Positions 33,524-44,527 of a stretch of 64,000 bases of DNA are shown here, piece by piece. The notes under the pieces were generated by a model. That model had not been told where the DNA came from. It worked only from the letters and a program-made list of their open reading frames with translations, and did no database searches. The DNA comes from Congeria kusceri (taxonomy: Eukaryota > Mollusca > Bivalvia > Myida > Dreissenidae), in contig CM051033.1 of the NCBI GenBank assembly GCA_027627225.1, positions 13,378,058 through 13,442,057 of the forward strand, given 5' to 3'. The translations under genes were made by a program, and so were the position numbers. Each line of letters opens with the position of its first letter. Within the stretch, counting starts at the first letter, position 1.

Positions 33524-33588
33524 TAGCCGTGTTCTTAGTAATTTAGAAACTCGCTACGCCCGTTTCTAAATGTCATAGAACACGGCTA
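33524..33588. repeat. 65-bp near-perfect hairpin in tRNA spacer
   Basis: tagccgtgttct (33524-33535) pairs with agaacacggcta (33577-33588), and inside it atttagaaac (33541-33550) pairs with gtttctaaat (33562-33571). The parallel spacer at 32400 has only the first few bases of the left arm (agaatagccgt), so the palindrome was added in this unit. Confidence 0.8.
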
Positions 33589-33771
33589 CTCATGATATAT
33601 GCTATACGGAACGTTTATCCTACTTAGTGCCGTATGCACATGTGTGTAAATGCGTATCGCAGATGGTAGGGGCCATTGGGTCCTTCGCATTTAATTCATA
33701 AAAGTAGGTAATGCATGCGACAGATATTTAAGTGTTGCTGATATGTTTTCTTGTCTGGAAGGTCTGTCGGA

Positions 33772-33840
33772 GTCCACGTAGCGCAGTGGATAGCGCGCTG
33801 GACTTCTAAGAGGTAGCGGGTTCGAATCCCGCCGGGGATG
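33772..33840 (+). tRNA. tRNA-Arg (TCT) pseudogene
   Basis: Same gene as at 33198, but bases tccag of the 3' anticodon stem are essentially deleted (cttctaagaggt) and the acceptor has an A in place of C (GTCCACG). It cannot fold normally. T arm and 3' acceptor are intact. Confidence 0.8.
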
Positions 33841-34546
33841 ATTTGACACATTTTTATATCTTATTCTGGCTATTTTGTTGGCCCTTAAGTGCACATTTTA
33901 AAGCGCAAACAAATGCCTTTTCCACTCACATGCATTTGTAAAGAAAGGCGCTCAGTAGTATGGAAGCAAACAAATGTGTGTGATTTTTAGTTGTTCGCAC
34001 AGCAATTAAAATACCGCAATTCCAAAATTGAACAGTCAAACAACTCTAATACTAACAGCTTTAGGCCAGTCGACTACGCGAAAATAAGAAGTGCCGTTTT
34101 GAATATATTTTAATTCGTCAAATGGTAGTCATTATAATAATGAATTTGATTCGAACATGACATGTTGGGAAAACTTAAGTCAACAGCTCTCAATAAAGGA
34201 TCAAATATGGCTGTACTCGCGGTAGAAAATAAAATAGTACATTATGCGACGTCCTAATTAATTAATGAATAAAAATCTTGGGTCACGAGGCGAGCCGAAT
34301 ATAAAAAAAACTAACCCTTACCTATTCATCTCGTTATCGCCAACTCATGTAAAGATTATTAGTTGAGTAGTTGTAGAATTTGTTTAGTAGGGAATGTTTA
34401 TCACTCATTTTATTATTTACCATAAAGAACAGCTTAGCGGTTATTACGAAGTAGCGGGCGATTTTTACGGAGTCAATGTATCACAATTGAGGTCGGATAC
34501 ACTTATCATATCAGAAACTACATGCAGAATTTTAAGCGCGGAACGT
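33841..34546. other. Non-coding DNA after the tRNA array
   Basis: The first about 100 bases resemble the sequence after tRNA-Arg at 29641 (gacatttttatat.ttattctggc, cttaagtgcac or similar). Beyond about 33960 nothing is recognisable. Confidence 0.5.
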
Positions 34547-34620
34547 CGTAGCGGCCTAGTGGTTACAAGTCGGACACGCACTCTGAAGGACTCGGGTTCG
34601 ATTCCCAGGCAGTGGTTGAG
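34547..34620 (+). tRNA. tRNA-like sequence, unassigned
   Basis: Has an A box (TAGCGGCCTAGTGGTTA) and a B box (GGGTTCGATTCCC) at tRNA spacing, but the anticodon stem (GACAC/GAAGG) and acceptor do not pair. Probably a SINE head or tRNA pseudogene. Amino acid cannot be assigned. Confidence 0.4.
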
Positions 34621-35199
34621 AACTTTTACATATACATTTTTGACATTTTTGCTACTCCAGATGCTTAATTAATTGAAATGGAATACATTTTAAGCCATAT
34701 CCAAAACAAACAAACAATATTTTGTAATGTTAGTGTAATGTACATATTCTTATCTTACAAGTAAACATTGTCCGAATTCATTCCCCGTCCAAATATTAGT
34801 ACACAATATTAGTGTTGTTATTGCTTTGTCGATAAAATGCATTGGTTTAGCAGGATATTGTTCTACAAACTTTAATGAATTTAAATCTTTGTATTTACCT
34901 CCTGTTTAGTCCATTTAACGTTGATTGTTGAAAGAATAATCTTAAGAACGTATAACTATTTTATGATACTGTAAAACTATTATAAAACTGAGCAACTGTT
35001 CGACAAACGTTCGTCATTTCTGTACCGCCATACTGAATAAACCGAAATGAATATAATTATTATGTTATCGATATTATGAAAGTAGATCTACGAATAAATG
35101 ATGATTTTTGAAACTTTAATCCATCGTCTTTACTAGAGTTTGCTGCCAGACTCAAATTCTAATCGACACTATCGACAGACAGCAAAAGAAAATAGAAAT
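34621..35199. other. Non-coding AT-rich DNA
   Basis: No supported gene. Confidence 0.4.
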
Positions 35200-35363
35200 T
35201 ATGCACAATGCATTGGTACACTCATAAAAAAATTACAGTTTTATATAAAAATTCTCCATATAGAAAACAAATATAATTATTTGCTAACAACATCAATTTC
35301 AATATAATTTTCAATAAATATATCTATATCAGTATTATAATTGTGATATTTGTGTTACATCTA

Positions 35364-35666
35364 TTAGACTTGTTCAAGTAAATATGTCTTATATGCTCGT
35401 TTGAATGATGGTAATGAAGATTTATTTCTTAATTCCAATGGTAAATTGTTCCATACGATTATGCAATAGTATGTATGTGTATCTTTGTAGTATTTTGTTC
35501 GTTGTTTAATTGGCAAAATAAGATCTTTGTGCATAGCTGACCGTAAATAGTGGGATTCATTGTTTGAAAAGGTTAATAAATCTTTCATGTATGATGGCAC
35601 CAAATTGCAAACGGTTTTATATATTTGTATAGCAGTGTGGTATTTTACTCTGTCATTAAATTTCAT
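35364..35666 (-). pseudogene. CR1 ORF2 C-terminal region
   Basis: Reads YHTAIQIYKTVCNLVPSYM, then RTKYYKDTHTYYCIIVWNNL and PLELRN, then FKRAYKTYLL, the standard C-terminal block of CR1/Jockey polymerases (compare W.NLP...R....FK..). The stop is at 35364. It is separated from the RT by a frame break near 35730. Confidence 0.8.
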
Positions 35667-35795
35667 CCAACGTAATGTTTTACAGAAGCAGTCATTGAAT
35701 ATTTATTAAGAACTATTTTAGTTGTTCTTTTTTGTAGTACTAAAATCTTGTTTATATACGAAGTATTCGGTTTTCCCCAAATAGTACAACAGTAG

Positions 35796-37061
35796 TCAAA
35801 AATAGGTAAAATATGCATTATAAAACATTTCTTTCATTTCATCACTGAGAAAGTATATATTGTGTTTTAATAATGTAATTTTACTGTTCAGCTGTTTACA
35901 AACGTTATCCATTTGATCGTGCCAATTCAAGGTTTGATCAGCATAAATACCTAAGATTTTCTTCCTACATACATTTTCTAAGTCATTTCCATTTATATTG
36001 ATATTAAGTGGACTAGAAATGGTTAATTTATGACGAGTCCCGATCAACATACATTTTGATTTTTCTGGATTCAATGACATGTTATTAAGTGAACACCATT
36101 TATGTATACTATTAAGTTTAAATTGCAGTTCAGTTTGTATATCGGATGTATCAATTCCAGATTCATGTAAAGTGGAATCATCAGCATATAGATCTATATT
36201 TATATTAGGGCATACGAATGCGATGTCGTTTATATATAACAGAAATAGTAACGGCCCAAGTATTGACCCCTGTGGAATACCAGATTTGATCGATAGCATT
36301 TCAGATTGTATGTTCCCAATTTTAACAATTTGTTTTCGGTCAGTTAAATAGGAATTGAAAGGTTTAATTGAACGTTGTGAAAAGTGATACAGTTTTAATT
36401 TTCTGAGTAAAATGTCATGGTCTACGAGGTCAAAGGCCTTTCGTAGGTCTAAAAATACAGAACCAATCAATTTACCACTATCTATTTCTTTTAGCCATTT
36501 TTCTATTACTTTAATAAGAGCTGTATGGCATGAGTGGTTTTCTAAGACCAGATTGAGCATAATGAATAATGTTCATTTGTTCAAAATATGAATGTATTTG
36601 TGTAGAAATATGCATTTCATATATTTTTGAAATAGTTGGCAAAATTGATATTGGACGATAGTTGCAAGATGATTCAGAGTTGCCCAATTTTAATATTGGC
36701 AGAACTCTAGCAAATTTTAGAGAATCCGGGAATACTCCAGATGAAATGCTGTTATTAATAATTGATGTAATAGCTGGAGTTATAATATCCCCACAATGTT
36801 TCAATATCCTTGCGCTAACGCCATCAATGCCAGTAGATTTATTGATGTTGAGATTTTCTATTATCTTCTTAACTTCATATGAACTAATACACTCAATGTC
36901 AAATTCATATTTGTGTATTTGCTTATCCAGAGTGTGTCCTTTAAATTAGCAAAATACTCTTCTGAGTATGATTTTTCCTTGATGATGTCTGATATATTTA
37001 TGAAGTATTTATTCAATTCATTAACAATGCCAATTTCATTATTTACCATTGTATAAAACAT
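35796..37061 (-). pseudogene. CR1 ORF2 reverse transcriptase
   Basis: The fingers are in 36511-36804 (LPILKLGNSESSCNYRPISI, LPTISKIYE). The palm is in 35796-36560 with FLDLRKAFDLVDHDILLRKL, SGIPQGSILGPLLFLLYIND and an intact catalytic YADD (DLYADDSTLHES), then NPEKSKCMLIG and LGIYADQTLNWHDQ. The fingers and palm are offset by a frameshift near 36540 (QSGLR leads out of frame; the expected FR..HSC continues in the other). The N-terminal side (36861-37061) is cut by a nested insertion. Confidence 0.85.
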
Positions 37062-37474
37062 ATTCCGCCTCTAAACAAACCGGAAACGAAATAACAAGGT
37101 GGTCGCTAGCAAGATAACTATGCGAGCCAAACATGCAAATTGTTAATGATCTTAATGATATTTTTTAATTTCCTTCAATACCAGAATAAAGAAAAAAAAA
37201 ATCTTTTAGAAGTTAGCTGGTTGAGTATGTTTAGCATTGTGATGGAATATGGAATGTACGCTGTGCACTAATGTTGTATATATTTTGTATGTTAGTTTTT
37301 CTTATGTCACAAAAATTGCAACCCGATGATATATAATCTACATATAGAGCAAACCTATCTTGAATTTATGCATGCTATTATACCATGTTCTTTTTTTTTC
37401 TTTCAACTCAATTATACTGATGACTTATATGCATGTATATTTGTCGAAATAAACTTTACAAAAAAAAATAAAAA
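37054..37474 (+). mobile_element. 421-bp polyadenylated retro-insertion nested in the CR1 element
   Basis: It is flanked by the exact 16-base direct repeat attatttaccattgta at 37038-37053 and 37475-37490. It ends with gaaataaactttac followed by aaaaaaaaataaaaa, an AATAAA signal and a poly(A) stretch. There is no reading frame of note. This is the form of a processed retrocopy or a SINE-like insertion made by an L1-type machinery. The source transcript is unknown. Confidence 0.85.
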
Positions 37475-37537
37475 ATTATTTACCATTGTAGAATTGTCGA
37501 TGACAAGTTTCTTTGGAATTTTGATATGCTTTGATTC

Positions 37538-37966
37538 CTACAAATGTGAAATTGTTTTCAAATTTTTCCATAGAAATGCACTGTCTTTATTTTTCTGAAT
37601 AGCTTTATTAAAGAAATGTTTCTTTTCATGTTTTATTTTTGATGTAACTTGATTTCGCAACATTTTGTATTGTGCAAAATCGCCATTTGTATGACACAAG
37701 TCTCGTTTAAATAACATAGCCTTTATTTCATCAGTAAACCAGTCGCGTTTAATACGTTTAGTTTTTAAAGGCGCGTGTTTGGTTATGGCAAAATTTAAAA
37801 TCTCATAAAAGACATTTAGTGCTTCGTTTGAGTCATGATATGTTTCATCATTATCAATGCCTAAATGTATAAGTGTATTAACATGATATGTTTCAACATT
37901 ATCAATGCCTAAATGTATAAGTGTATTAACATGATATGTTTCAACATTATCAATGCCTAAATGCAT
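37538..37966 (-). pseudogene. CR1 ORF2 linker region with in-frame triplication
   Basis: The part LNVFYEILNFAITKHAPLKT, then KRIKRDWFTDEI and LRNQVTSKIKHEKKHFF is the usual linker between endonuclease and RT. The upstream end consists of three copies of a 16-residue unit (HLGIDNVETYHVNTLI), a product of the 48-bp tandem repeat. In other CR1 elements this position carries only one copy of such a segment, so the frame was kept open through the expansion. Confidence 0.75.
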
Positions 37967-37977
37967 AAGTGTACTTT
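37834..37977. repeat. 48-bp tandem repeat, three copies, inside CR1 ORF2
   Basis: Unit starting catgatatgtttcaacatta at 37834, 37882 and 37930. The second and third copies are almost identical. Confidence 0.95.
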
Positions 37978-38123
37978 GAAAAGCGTATTTATCGAAGTTT
38001 TTAAAACATCTGTATGTTAATTCTTTATGTCCTTCACCCGTTTTCTTTATTTTAATTGTAAATGATCGAATTACACAATTGGTTTATGGTCACTAATTGT
38101 TAAATTTGCTACAAATGTTTTGA

Positions 38124-39185
38124 TTATGTTTTTTGTACATTGGCATATATATGGTCACAAATTGTTGTGCTACGTTTAGTAATTCTTGTAGGGGCTTTAA
38201 TATGTTGATAAAGGTTATATTTTTGTACAGTATCATTCCATTTTGTATTGCTAAAGTTGTTATAGTCTGGGTTATAATTGAAATTCATATCACCTAGGAC
38301 AATGTAATTAATATTTAACAGATCAGACATTTCAAGTTGCTCCTCATAATCATCTGTCCATGTCTGCAATGAACTAGGCGGGCGATAAATAAAATTTACC
38401 AGAAATGGTTTTCAATTATTACATACTACTTCAATCCAAATTGATTCAATGTTATTAGTTTCAATATCGGAACGTCGCCTATATGATACATCCTCTCTGA
38501 TATATACTAATATTCCACCACCTTTTTTATCATGCCTATATTTCCTTTCAAACACATATCCTTTTATACATAAAATGTTATCTGAAACATTTTCGCTAAG
38601 AAAAGTTTCACACATTCCAAGAATATATGGTGCATTTTCATTATACAAGTGAAGTTTAATTTCATCTAACTTTGGTAACAAACGTTGAATATTAATATGT
38701 GCAATAAATAATCCTTTCCCTTCAAATCCGAACGCTGACATTGGATTATTATTTATATTACTACTACTTCTTAGAGTTATTTGTTTTTCATTCTCACCAT
38801 CCGTTGTAGAGTTTTCATTGCACGTATTGTTTATGATGACGTTGTTAATATTGTTTATATTGAAGACGTCATTGTCGTTGTTGTTGCAGGTGCTCTTTTG
38901 GATGTTAATTGTGTTGATAATATTGTTGTTGTTGTCAGCGGCGTTGTTGTTATGGAGATTGTTGCTGCATGCATGTGCTGTGTTTTTTATTATTGGCAGA
39001 GATTGACTGGTGTTGTTAATTAAGCTGCTAGAGTCGTTTGTGTCAGTGACAGTGGTTAATTCGCTAATTTGATCTAATTTAGAAATATTATTACCTATTT
39101 CATTATTTATATATACCGGTAAACATCGATTGTTCTTAAATACATCAATATGTTTAGTTATCGTTTTGCACTCACATGATTGCAT
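38124..39185 (-). pseudogene. CR1 ORF2 endonuclease domain
   Basis: 38412-39185 carries a long Asn/Thr/Ser-rich N-terminal extension (runs of NNNN from AAC/AAT codons), followed by the APE start GLFIAHINIQRLLPKLDEI, the CETFLSENVSD box and GGGILVYIREDV. 38124-38369 continues after a frame break with IVLGDMNFNY (the GDxN catalytic box), APTRITKRSTTICDHIYAN and then the terminal part. The catalytic Glu and Asp/Asn residues remain readable. Confidence 0.8.
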
Positions 39186-39236
39186 TACCTCATTACAAAA
39201 GCAGCAAATGTTTCGTAGACAGTCGTAGATATTGGT

Positions 39237-39506
39237 TTGGTTATATATAGCACGTCTGTCGGCACTATCCTAGTAAGGGGTGTAGAAATTGTTCATCGTG
39301 TCTCTAGTAGAAAGTCTGTTGAGCGGACTGTATTCAACTGCAGCAATATTCATAACTCGATTGTTGTTGAAGGTGGGATACTTACTTCTGTCGAAACGAT
39401 TCTTTTGTGGGCTTCTTCTACAGTCTCTGGTGTTGTGATTTGTCATTTGACAGTTGTTGCAATATAGTTGATTTCCATGTGGTTTATTCTTAATATTGTT
39501 TCTTGT
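39237..39506 (-). pseudogene. CR1 ORF1 zinc-knuckle tail
   Basis: Downstream of the esterase-like frame the minus strand reads HGNQLYCNNCQMTNHNTRDC, a CX2CX4HX4C zinc knuckle, followed by RRSPQKNRFDRSKYPTFNNN. This RNA-binding motif is typical of the end of retroelement ORF1 proteins. It follows the 39507 stop and so lies in its own frame. Confidence 0.7.
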
Positions 39507-40229
39507 TTAAGTTGGAAGCGTCGTGGTGTTCGTCTGTCTTGCGATGGGTTGTTTTTTGATAATTTGGCACCATTTGTTAAATACTGAAACTAATGTTCTG
39601 GATCCATTATCACTGAGGTGTATTGCGTCTTTCATGAAATAGTGCCTTACGGTAGTGTCATCCCCGTACACGAACGATTTGTTACAATCAATTAATTTCA
39701 CTCCGTGTTCTCGGCACATTTCACGTATGTAAATGATCATTTGTATAAGGTTACAGTTATTTCTTGGACATAATGGGCATAGGTGCACTTTACACTTTTG
39801 GTCCTGGAGATGGCGCGCCAGACGTTGTAACTCACTTGAAGCAGCTTTTGCAGATGTCCCGTTGCTAATGTCATGTATGTAAATAATAATATTTTTATAC
39901 CGACGCAAATCAGTGTCTTCTAGTTTTTTGCGTACATCAGCTATACGACCTCCACTCAGCTTGTTGATATCGATGATGCTGTCTAAGCCCCGTTGTTGTA
40001 TACCCTTCACTGTGGAATCTCCAATGATCAATGTTATTTCCCGTTTCACGTTTTCAAAAGATGTTGATTTTTCAGCAGTTTTGTGGGAGGTTGTTGTCTG
40101 ATCAGTGATTCTTACTATTGCTGATACTGTTGCTGAATCTGGTTTTTCTTTAGTCTTCTTCATAATGTATGTCAATGAATTTAGTTTGTTTCCAATTGTT
40201 TCGTTGGCATTCTCAACATCGTGTTTCAT
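39507..40229 (-). pseudogene. CR1 ORF1 esterase-like (SGNH/GDSL) domain
   Basis: Contains the GDS nucleophile block (LIIGDSTVKGIQQRG), the conserved Gly/Asn blocks (LSGGRIADV; IIIYIHDISNGTS, where the usual G.ND or GTND is altered to DISNGT) and the terminal Asp-His block (DAIHLSDNGSRTL). This is the SGNH-hydrolase fold known from CR1-type ORF1 proteins, where it is thought to act on lipids or membranes; its exact role is unsettled. The catalytic Ser, Asp and His are all still present. Upstream is a coiled coil (EKLAVMKHDVENANETIGNK). Confidence 0.8.
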
Positions 40230-40439
40230 GACGGCGAGTTTTTCTTCTAGTTCGTTTATTTGGTTTGATGTAGTCGAATGACATATTTGTGTAGTTTTTT
40301 TATGCTATAAATATCATTTTTTATGATATTAAAGTTTCTGGCGGTGTCCATAATAAACGATTTTAGTGAGTCCTGGACATTACTAACCCTTTCTGTTAAA
40401 TTCTCCATCTTATTTAAATTTCTTTCATAATTATTCTCG

Positions 40440-41245
40440 GGACTTCCGGTGCCTTCCGGTCGGGAGTAACTCTTGGGTTTTTCGACGCTTTCCGGTCTGG
40501 TGTCATGCTTAGGACTGTGTGCGATTTCCCGTCGGGATTCCTTTTTGGAACTTACAGCGATTTCTGGTCGGGAGTCACTCTTGGTATATTCTTCGTTTTC
40601 CGTTCGGTATTCGTGTTTATGACTATTTGCTAATTCCGGTCGGGATACCTTCTTCCGACTTTCTGCGTTTCAGGTCGGGAGTCATTTTGGACTTTTTCTG
40701 CGATTTCCGGTCGGGAGTCGCTCTTTAGATTTTCAGCGATTTCCGGTCGGGAGTTATATTTTGAACTTTCTGCGATTTCCAGGCGGGAGTCACTCTTGGG
40801 ATATTCTGCGTTTTCCGTTCGGGTGTCTTGTTTATGAATATTTGCAATTTTCGGTCGGGATACCTTTTTCGGACTTTCTGCGTTTTCCGGTCGGGAGTCA
40901 TTTTGGACTTTTTCTACGATTCCCGGTCGGGAGTTGCACTTTAGATTTTCAGCGATTTCCAGTCGGGAGTTATATTGAGAACTTTCTGCGATTTCCGGGC
41001 GGGAGGCACTCTTGGGATATTCAGAGTTTTCCGTTCGGGTGTCATGTTTATGGCTGCGTGTAATTTCCGGTCGGGAGACCTTTTTCCTACTTATTACGTT
41101 TTCCGGTCGAGAGTCATTCTGGATATTTTCGGCGATCTCCGATCGGGAGTCATAGTTAGATCTTTCTGCGATTTCCGGTCTGGAATCACTTTTGGTACTT
41201 TGGGCGATTTCCGGTCGGGCGACATTATTTCGACTTTCTGCGATG
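40440..41245 (-). repeat. 12-residue (36-bp) repeat array in CR1 ORF1, about 22 units
   Basis: The ORF1 N-terminus (40630-41331, start at 41331) is an array of 12-residue units of the form SRPEIAExxxxx, such as SRPEIAESSKYN, SRPEIAENLKSD, SRPEIAEKVQND and SRPENAESPKKV. Six different units recur in the same order: a 72-residue (216-bp) higher-order repeat seen about 2.5 times in the open frame. The periodicity continues past the stop to about 40440 in a shifted frame, the shift being near 40668 (gcgtttcaggtc in place of gcgttttccggtc). Strongly charged and probably disordered. Confidence 0.85.
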
Positions 41246-41336
41246 TCTGGCGTTTGTTCATTCAATGAATTATGTTGGATAATGAGATATTTGATTTGTT
41301 CATTTATTTCTTTTACTGTTGTGTTGTTCACAGTTA

Positions 41337-41512
41337 AATTTGAAAATGAGTTTTAAAATCTTTACCTGAAACCGCAAAGCCCAGAGGTTTGTTCAAGATT
41401 GTTCAACTTATGCCCCTGGGATAAAAATAAGCCACGCCTCGGGGATGCACATTTCAATTGGGTTACGATATCTCAGGTGAACGTCCTATGGCCCTCAGGG
41501 CCCTCTTGTGTA
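41337..41512 (+). mobile_element. 3' remnant of the AGCTCACCTGA repeat (copy A)
   Basis: Contains the last monomer (agcccagaggtttgttcaag, cccctgggataaaaataagc), then atctcaggtgaacgtcctat and the end ggccctcagggccctcttgt. The rest of the element is missing, cut at the CR1 boundary. Confidence 0.75.
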
Positions 41513-41739
41513 CAGGTCGTGATTGGGATTTATTTTTAACTAGCAGATGCAATGTTAGGATTTATTCATTCGGGACTACTGGCGTGAAAATACACAACAT
41601 TTGATTGGATGTTGAGAAAGGTCAAAAGTTGGGTTAAATAGCTTCGCCGAAAAATTAGACATTGATTGGCATATTTTTGTTTCACGCGAGATCTCTGGAA
41701 TTAATAATTCAATAAAATGTCTATGTAGTGCACCCATAC

Positions 41740-42160
41740 AAAGAGGACAGGCGCATATAGCCTGGTCGTTCCGGTCTTGCTTGTCTTGACCATAACTTAC
41801 TTGGCCGAAGATGGGGGGATTTTAGAATTACTTAGCACTAATGTTTGCCACAATGAGATGGTGTGTAGCTTTCATGAATAAGGTCCGCAAGTTAAAAGTC
41901 AAGGTCCTAGATGTCAAAATTGGCACTTTGATTGTCCGTGCTATATATTGCCAAGGATTTTGTAACTTCTTGCTTGTCCAGACTATAACTTGGCCATGGA
42001 TTGATGCATTTTCAAATTACTTTGCACAATTGTTTGCATAAATTAAATCACATGTCATGCGCATAGATCAAGAATGTAGATCAAAGGTCAAGGTCATATT
42101 TAAAGGTCAATGTCGAAATTGGCTTTTTGCTTGTCCGGGCTTATAATTTAGCCCAAACTC
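41740..42160. repeat. Imperfect tandem repeat of ttgtcc..actataacttggcc modules
   Basis: Three diverged units with the phrases cttgtcttgaccataactta, cttgtccagactataacttg and cttgtccgggcttataattt, each followed by a region with aaattac.ttgca and ending in aaggtcaaggtc-like text. A dispersed bivalve-type repeat, also present at 55005-55390 in copy B. Confidence 0.7.
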
Positions 42161-42444
42161 TTCTCAATGGTTACTTCCACATGGGTACTCTTCACAGTTA
42201 CAACTGCCAACACTAGTTAACATATACAAATTTGGAAATCTTCAGGGGAGACAATTATGAGGAGATTGAAGATTTATTTTTTACAAACTTTAATTTCGTC
42301 ATTGATAATTTATAGCAATGACACAGACATGTTGCGTTATTGATCCAGGTATATATATATATATATATATATAACGAGTTAAAATGAAAATCAAAATAAA
42401 AAAATAAAAAAATAGACATAATAACGCAAGGATTCTACGTTGTC

Positions 42445-44226
42445 CATGTTTTTATCATGTGCTTGTCCACGATTTTATTTTGCGCCAAGTGTTTGTATAT
42501 GGTCACGTGGCCGACAGGGATTTAAAATTGAGCTAGACGGATTTAAACTCAACAAGACAGCGTATTTCGTGAATGAATAAGGTCCATAGGTTTCCGGTCA
42601 AGGCCAAAAAAACATAGTAAAGCATTTAGAAATAACATTTTGTTTATATACAAGTGTAATGTAATTAAACATTCACACTAATAAACACTAAATGAAAATA
42701 ATAGTATGTTCCACCTGCCATAGGTTGCTATCAACATTGATTCGTACTGAGCATTTTGCGCTAAAATGTGCTCTATAAGGGCACTTACATAATTTGAATT
42801 AAATTCGCAAGTAATCTCATTGCAATCAGTAATCAGTTTCTTAAGCAATTTATGCATTACTTTTCAATTGTGTGTCCACTATCTTACGAGGGTTGATTTC
42901 ACACACTTACTATTCGTTCACATGAACCTTGATGTTGTGAAGTAATTACTCCTAAGCTCATATACAAACAAAAACACAAAAAACAACGAAGACAGCTTGG
43001 TATTTTATAAAGTTCTATATACTAATGGAATAGAGGTTTGTAAAACGTAATGCTATTATCTATAGAGAATATCATGTGAGTGTTTGATAAAGATCAAGTT
43101 TATCATGCGAGGCTGAGAAACATGGAAGCGCGAGGCTTGCCAAGACTGAACGAAAATATTAACATAATACCCGCTACTTTTTCTATAGACAAAGAACACA
43201 ATTATCGTTGTTAACCTACCCATAAACAACGGAAAAAGAAGTTCCGATTTAGAACGGAGCATAGTTAAAAGAAGTTCCAGTTCCAATTTTAATTGCAAAA
43301 AGATAAGTATAAAAAAGAAAAAGTGGCGCCTTCACTAACTACCGGTAATCAGTCGGTTTATCATACATTGTTGTGTGTTCAACACTATTTGATACATGCG
43401 ACTTTAAAATGATCATAAAAAGTACAGTAGTATTCTATTCAAACATGTACGTTACAAATGCTTTATAATTTCGTCCATTTCAACTGATGACAATTCATTA
43501 ACGACACGTTATTCTCAAATATTTCTGAGTATTTTTTTTAGTTTTTGGAATACGTGTCAACAACTTTTCAATTATCTAATCTGTGAATAGGTTCCTTTAG
43601 AAACCATCTGTAGCAGTCGCTAGAGAAGGACCGTATATCAAACTCAGTTAAGTATATCAACAAGGACTGGTTCACGGATTGTCGAATCTTTCCAAGATGT
43701 TATTTAATGTCTTTAACTGCTAAAACTAAAACAGTTGTACTAACCAAAACATATATAAAGAAAAAAAAATAAAAGCTTTGCCTTTGCGGGGACTAGAATC
43801 TACGAACGCCGGGATAAATAAATGTGTCGCGCTAACTACGCGGACTTTCTGACTTGGTCATGGTCGTGAACTTTTAACGCCTTACACACGCTTTACAATT
43901 TTATCCAATTCATATAGGTCATGCAACTTCTATGAAAGTAAATTCCATTTAAAGGCTAGTCACCCGTAATAAATAAAGAATGCATTCGCGATTTCGACAA
44001 AAGCTTCAGATGACTCTACACTTGTCGTCTTTACATCTGCTGAACATTCGAATGTGTCAAGAAATTTGGGTTCGGGATGCATTACAATACCCAGGAGACA
44101 CGCTGTCAGGGAATAATCGTTTCAACAAGTGTCCACTATGCACATTGCATATTTTAACAGAAGAAAAAATACTATTAAAGAGAAATAAGTCACAATAACG
44201 GTGCGTCAAAGTAATGGTACTGGTTC
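42445..44226 (+). other. Segment inverted between copies A and B (A orientation)
   Basis: From catgtttttatcatgtgctt to ggtactggttc this 1.78-kb block is the reverse complement of 55663-57213, while both flanks match copy B directly. It contains no gene I can support; the frame at 43056-43298 and its counterpart at 56275-56541 are the same low-complexity sequence. Confidence 0.9.
43530..43845 (-). mobile_element. tRNA-like insertion present only in copy A
   Basis: Absent from copy B, where gtcagaaaggccgc runs directly into agaaatatttgag (near 56048). On the minus strand it starts with a tRNA-like head (gcgtagttagcgcgac, then a degenerate B box cgtagattctagtcc). It may be an old SINE inserted in A, or a deletion in B. 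Confidence 0.45.
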
Positions 44227-44527
44227 TACACAGTAATTGGGCACAAATATGTGTGCAAGATTCTACAATTATACGCATAAGATGCATTATCTCAAAATCA
44301 GGAAGGTACGAAATGATCTTCATTAATAATTAGATACACCACCATTATGCGAGTATACACAGTCAAAATTATTAAAATATATTACTTGTATAGCAGGAAC
44401 GATGTGTACAAATTATTTGTAAATTGTAAACACACTAATAAATTCGGGTCACTAAATGCATTTTTTTAAAATGTTGAGCACTTTAGTTTAATTCATTATT
44501 TGGCTTTATTGTATTGTAATCTTATAT

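Larger units (their letters stand above)
35200..41332 (-). mobile_element. CR1-type non-LTR retrotransposon, nearly full length, decayed
   Basis: A 6.1-kb element on the minus strand. From the 5' end (41332) it contains ORF1 with a 12-residue repeat array, a coiled coil, an esterase-like domain and a zinc knuckle; then ORF2 with endonuclease (39185-38124), a linker with a 48-bp triplication, RT (36949-35796) and a C-terminal region (35666-35364). The ORF1 domain set (esterase plus RT) is that described for CR1 elements. Frameshifts are spread through both ORFs, and a 421-bp retro-insertion interrupts ORF2. The 5' end abuts the edge of duplicated copy A, inside a remnant of the AGCTCACCTGA repeat. 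The 3' end near 35200 is set by loss of recognisable sequence and is approximate. Confidence 0.85.

Noticed and set aside
43770..43865. Minus-strand tRNA gene in copy A
   Set aside because: Only an A-box-like and a weak B-box-like string are present; no stem pairs, so it is listed as part of a SINE-like insertion.
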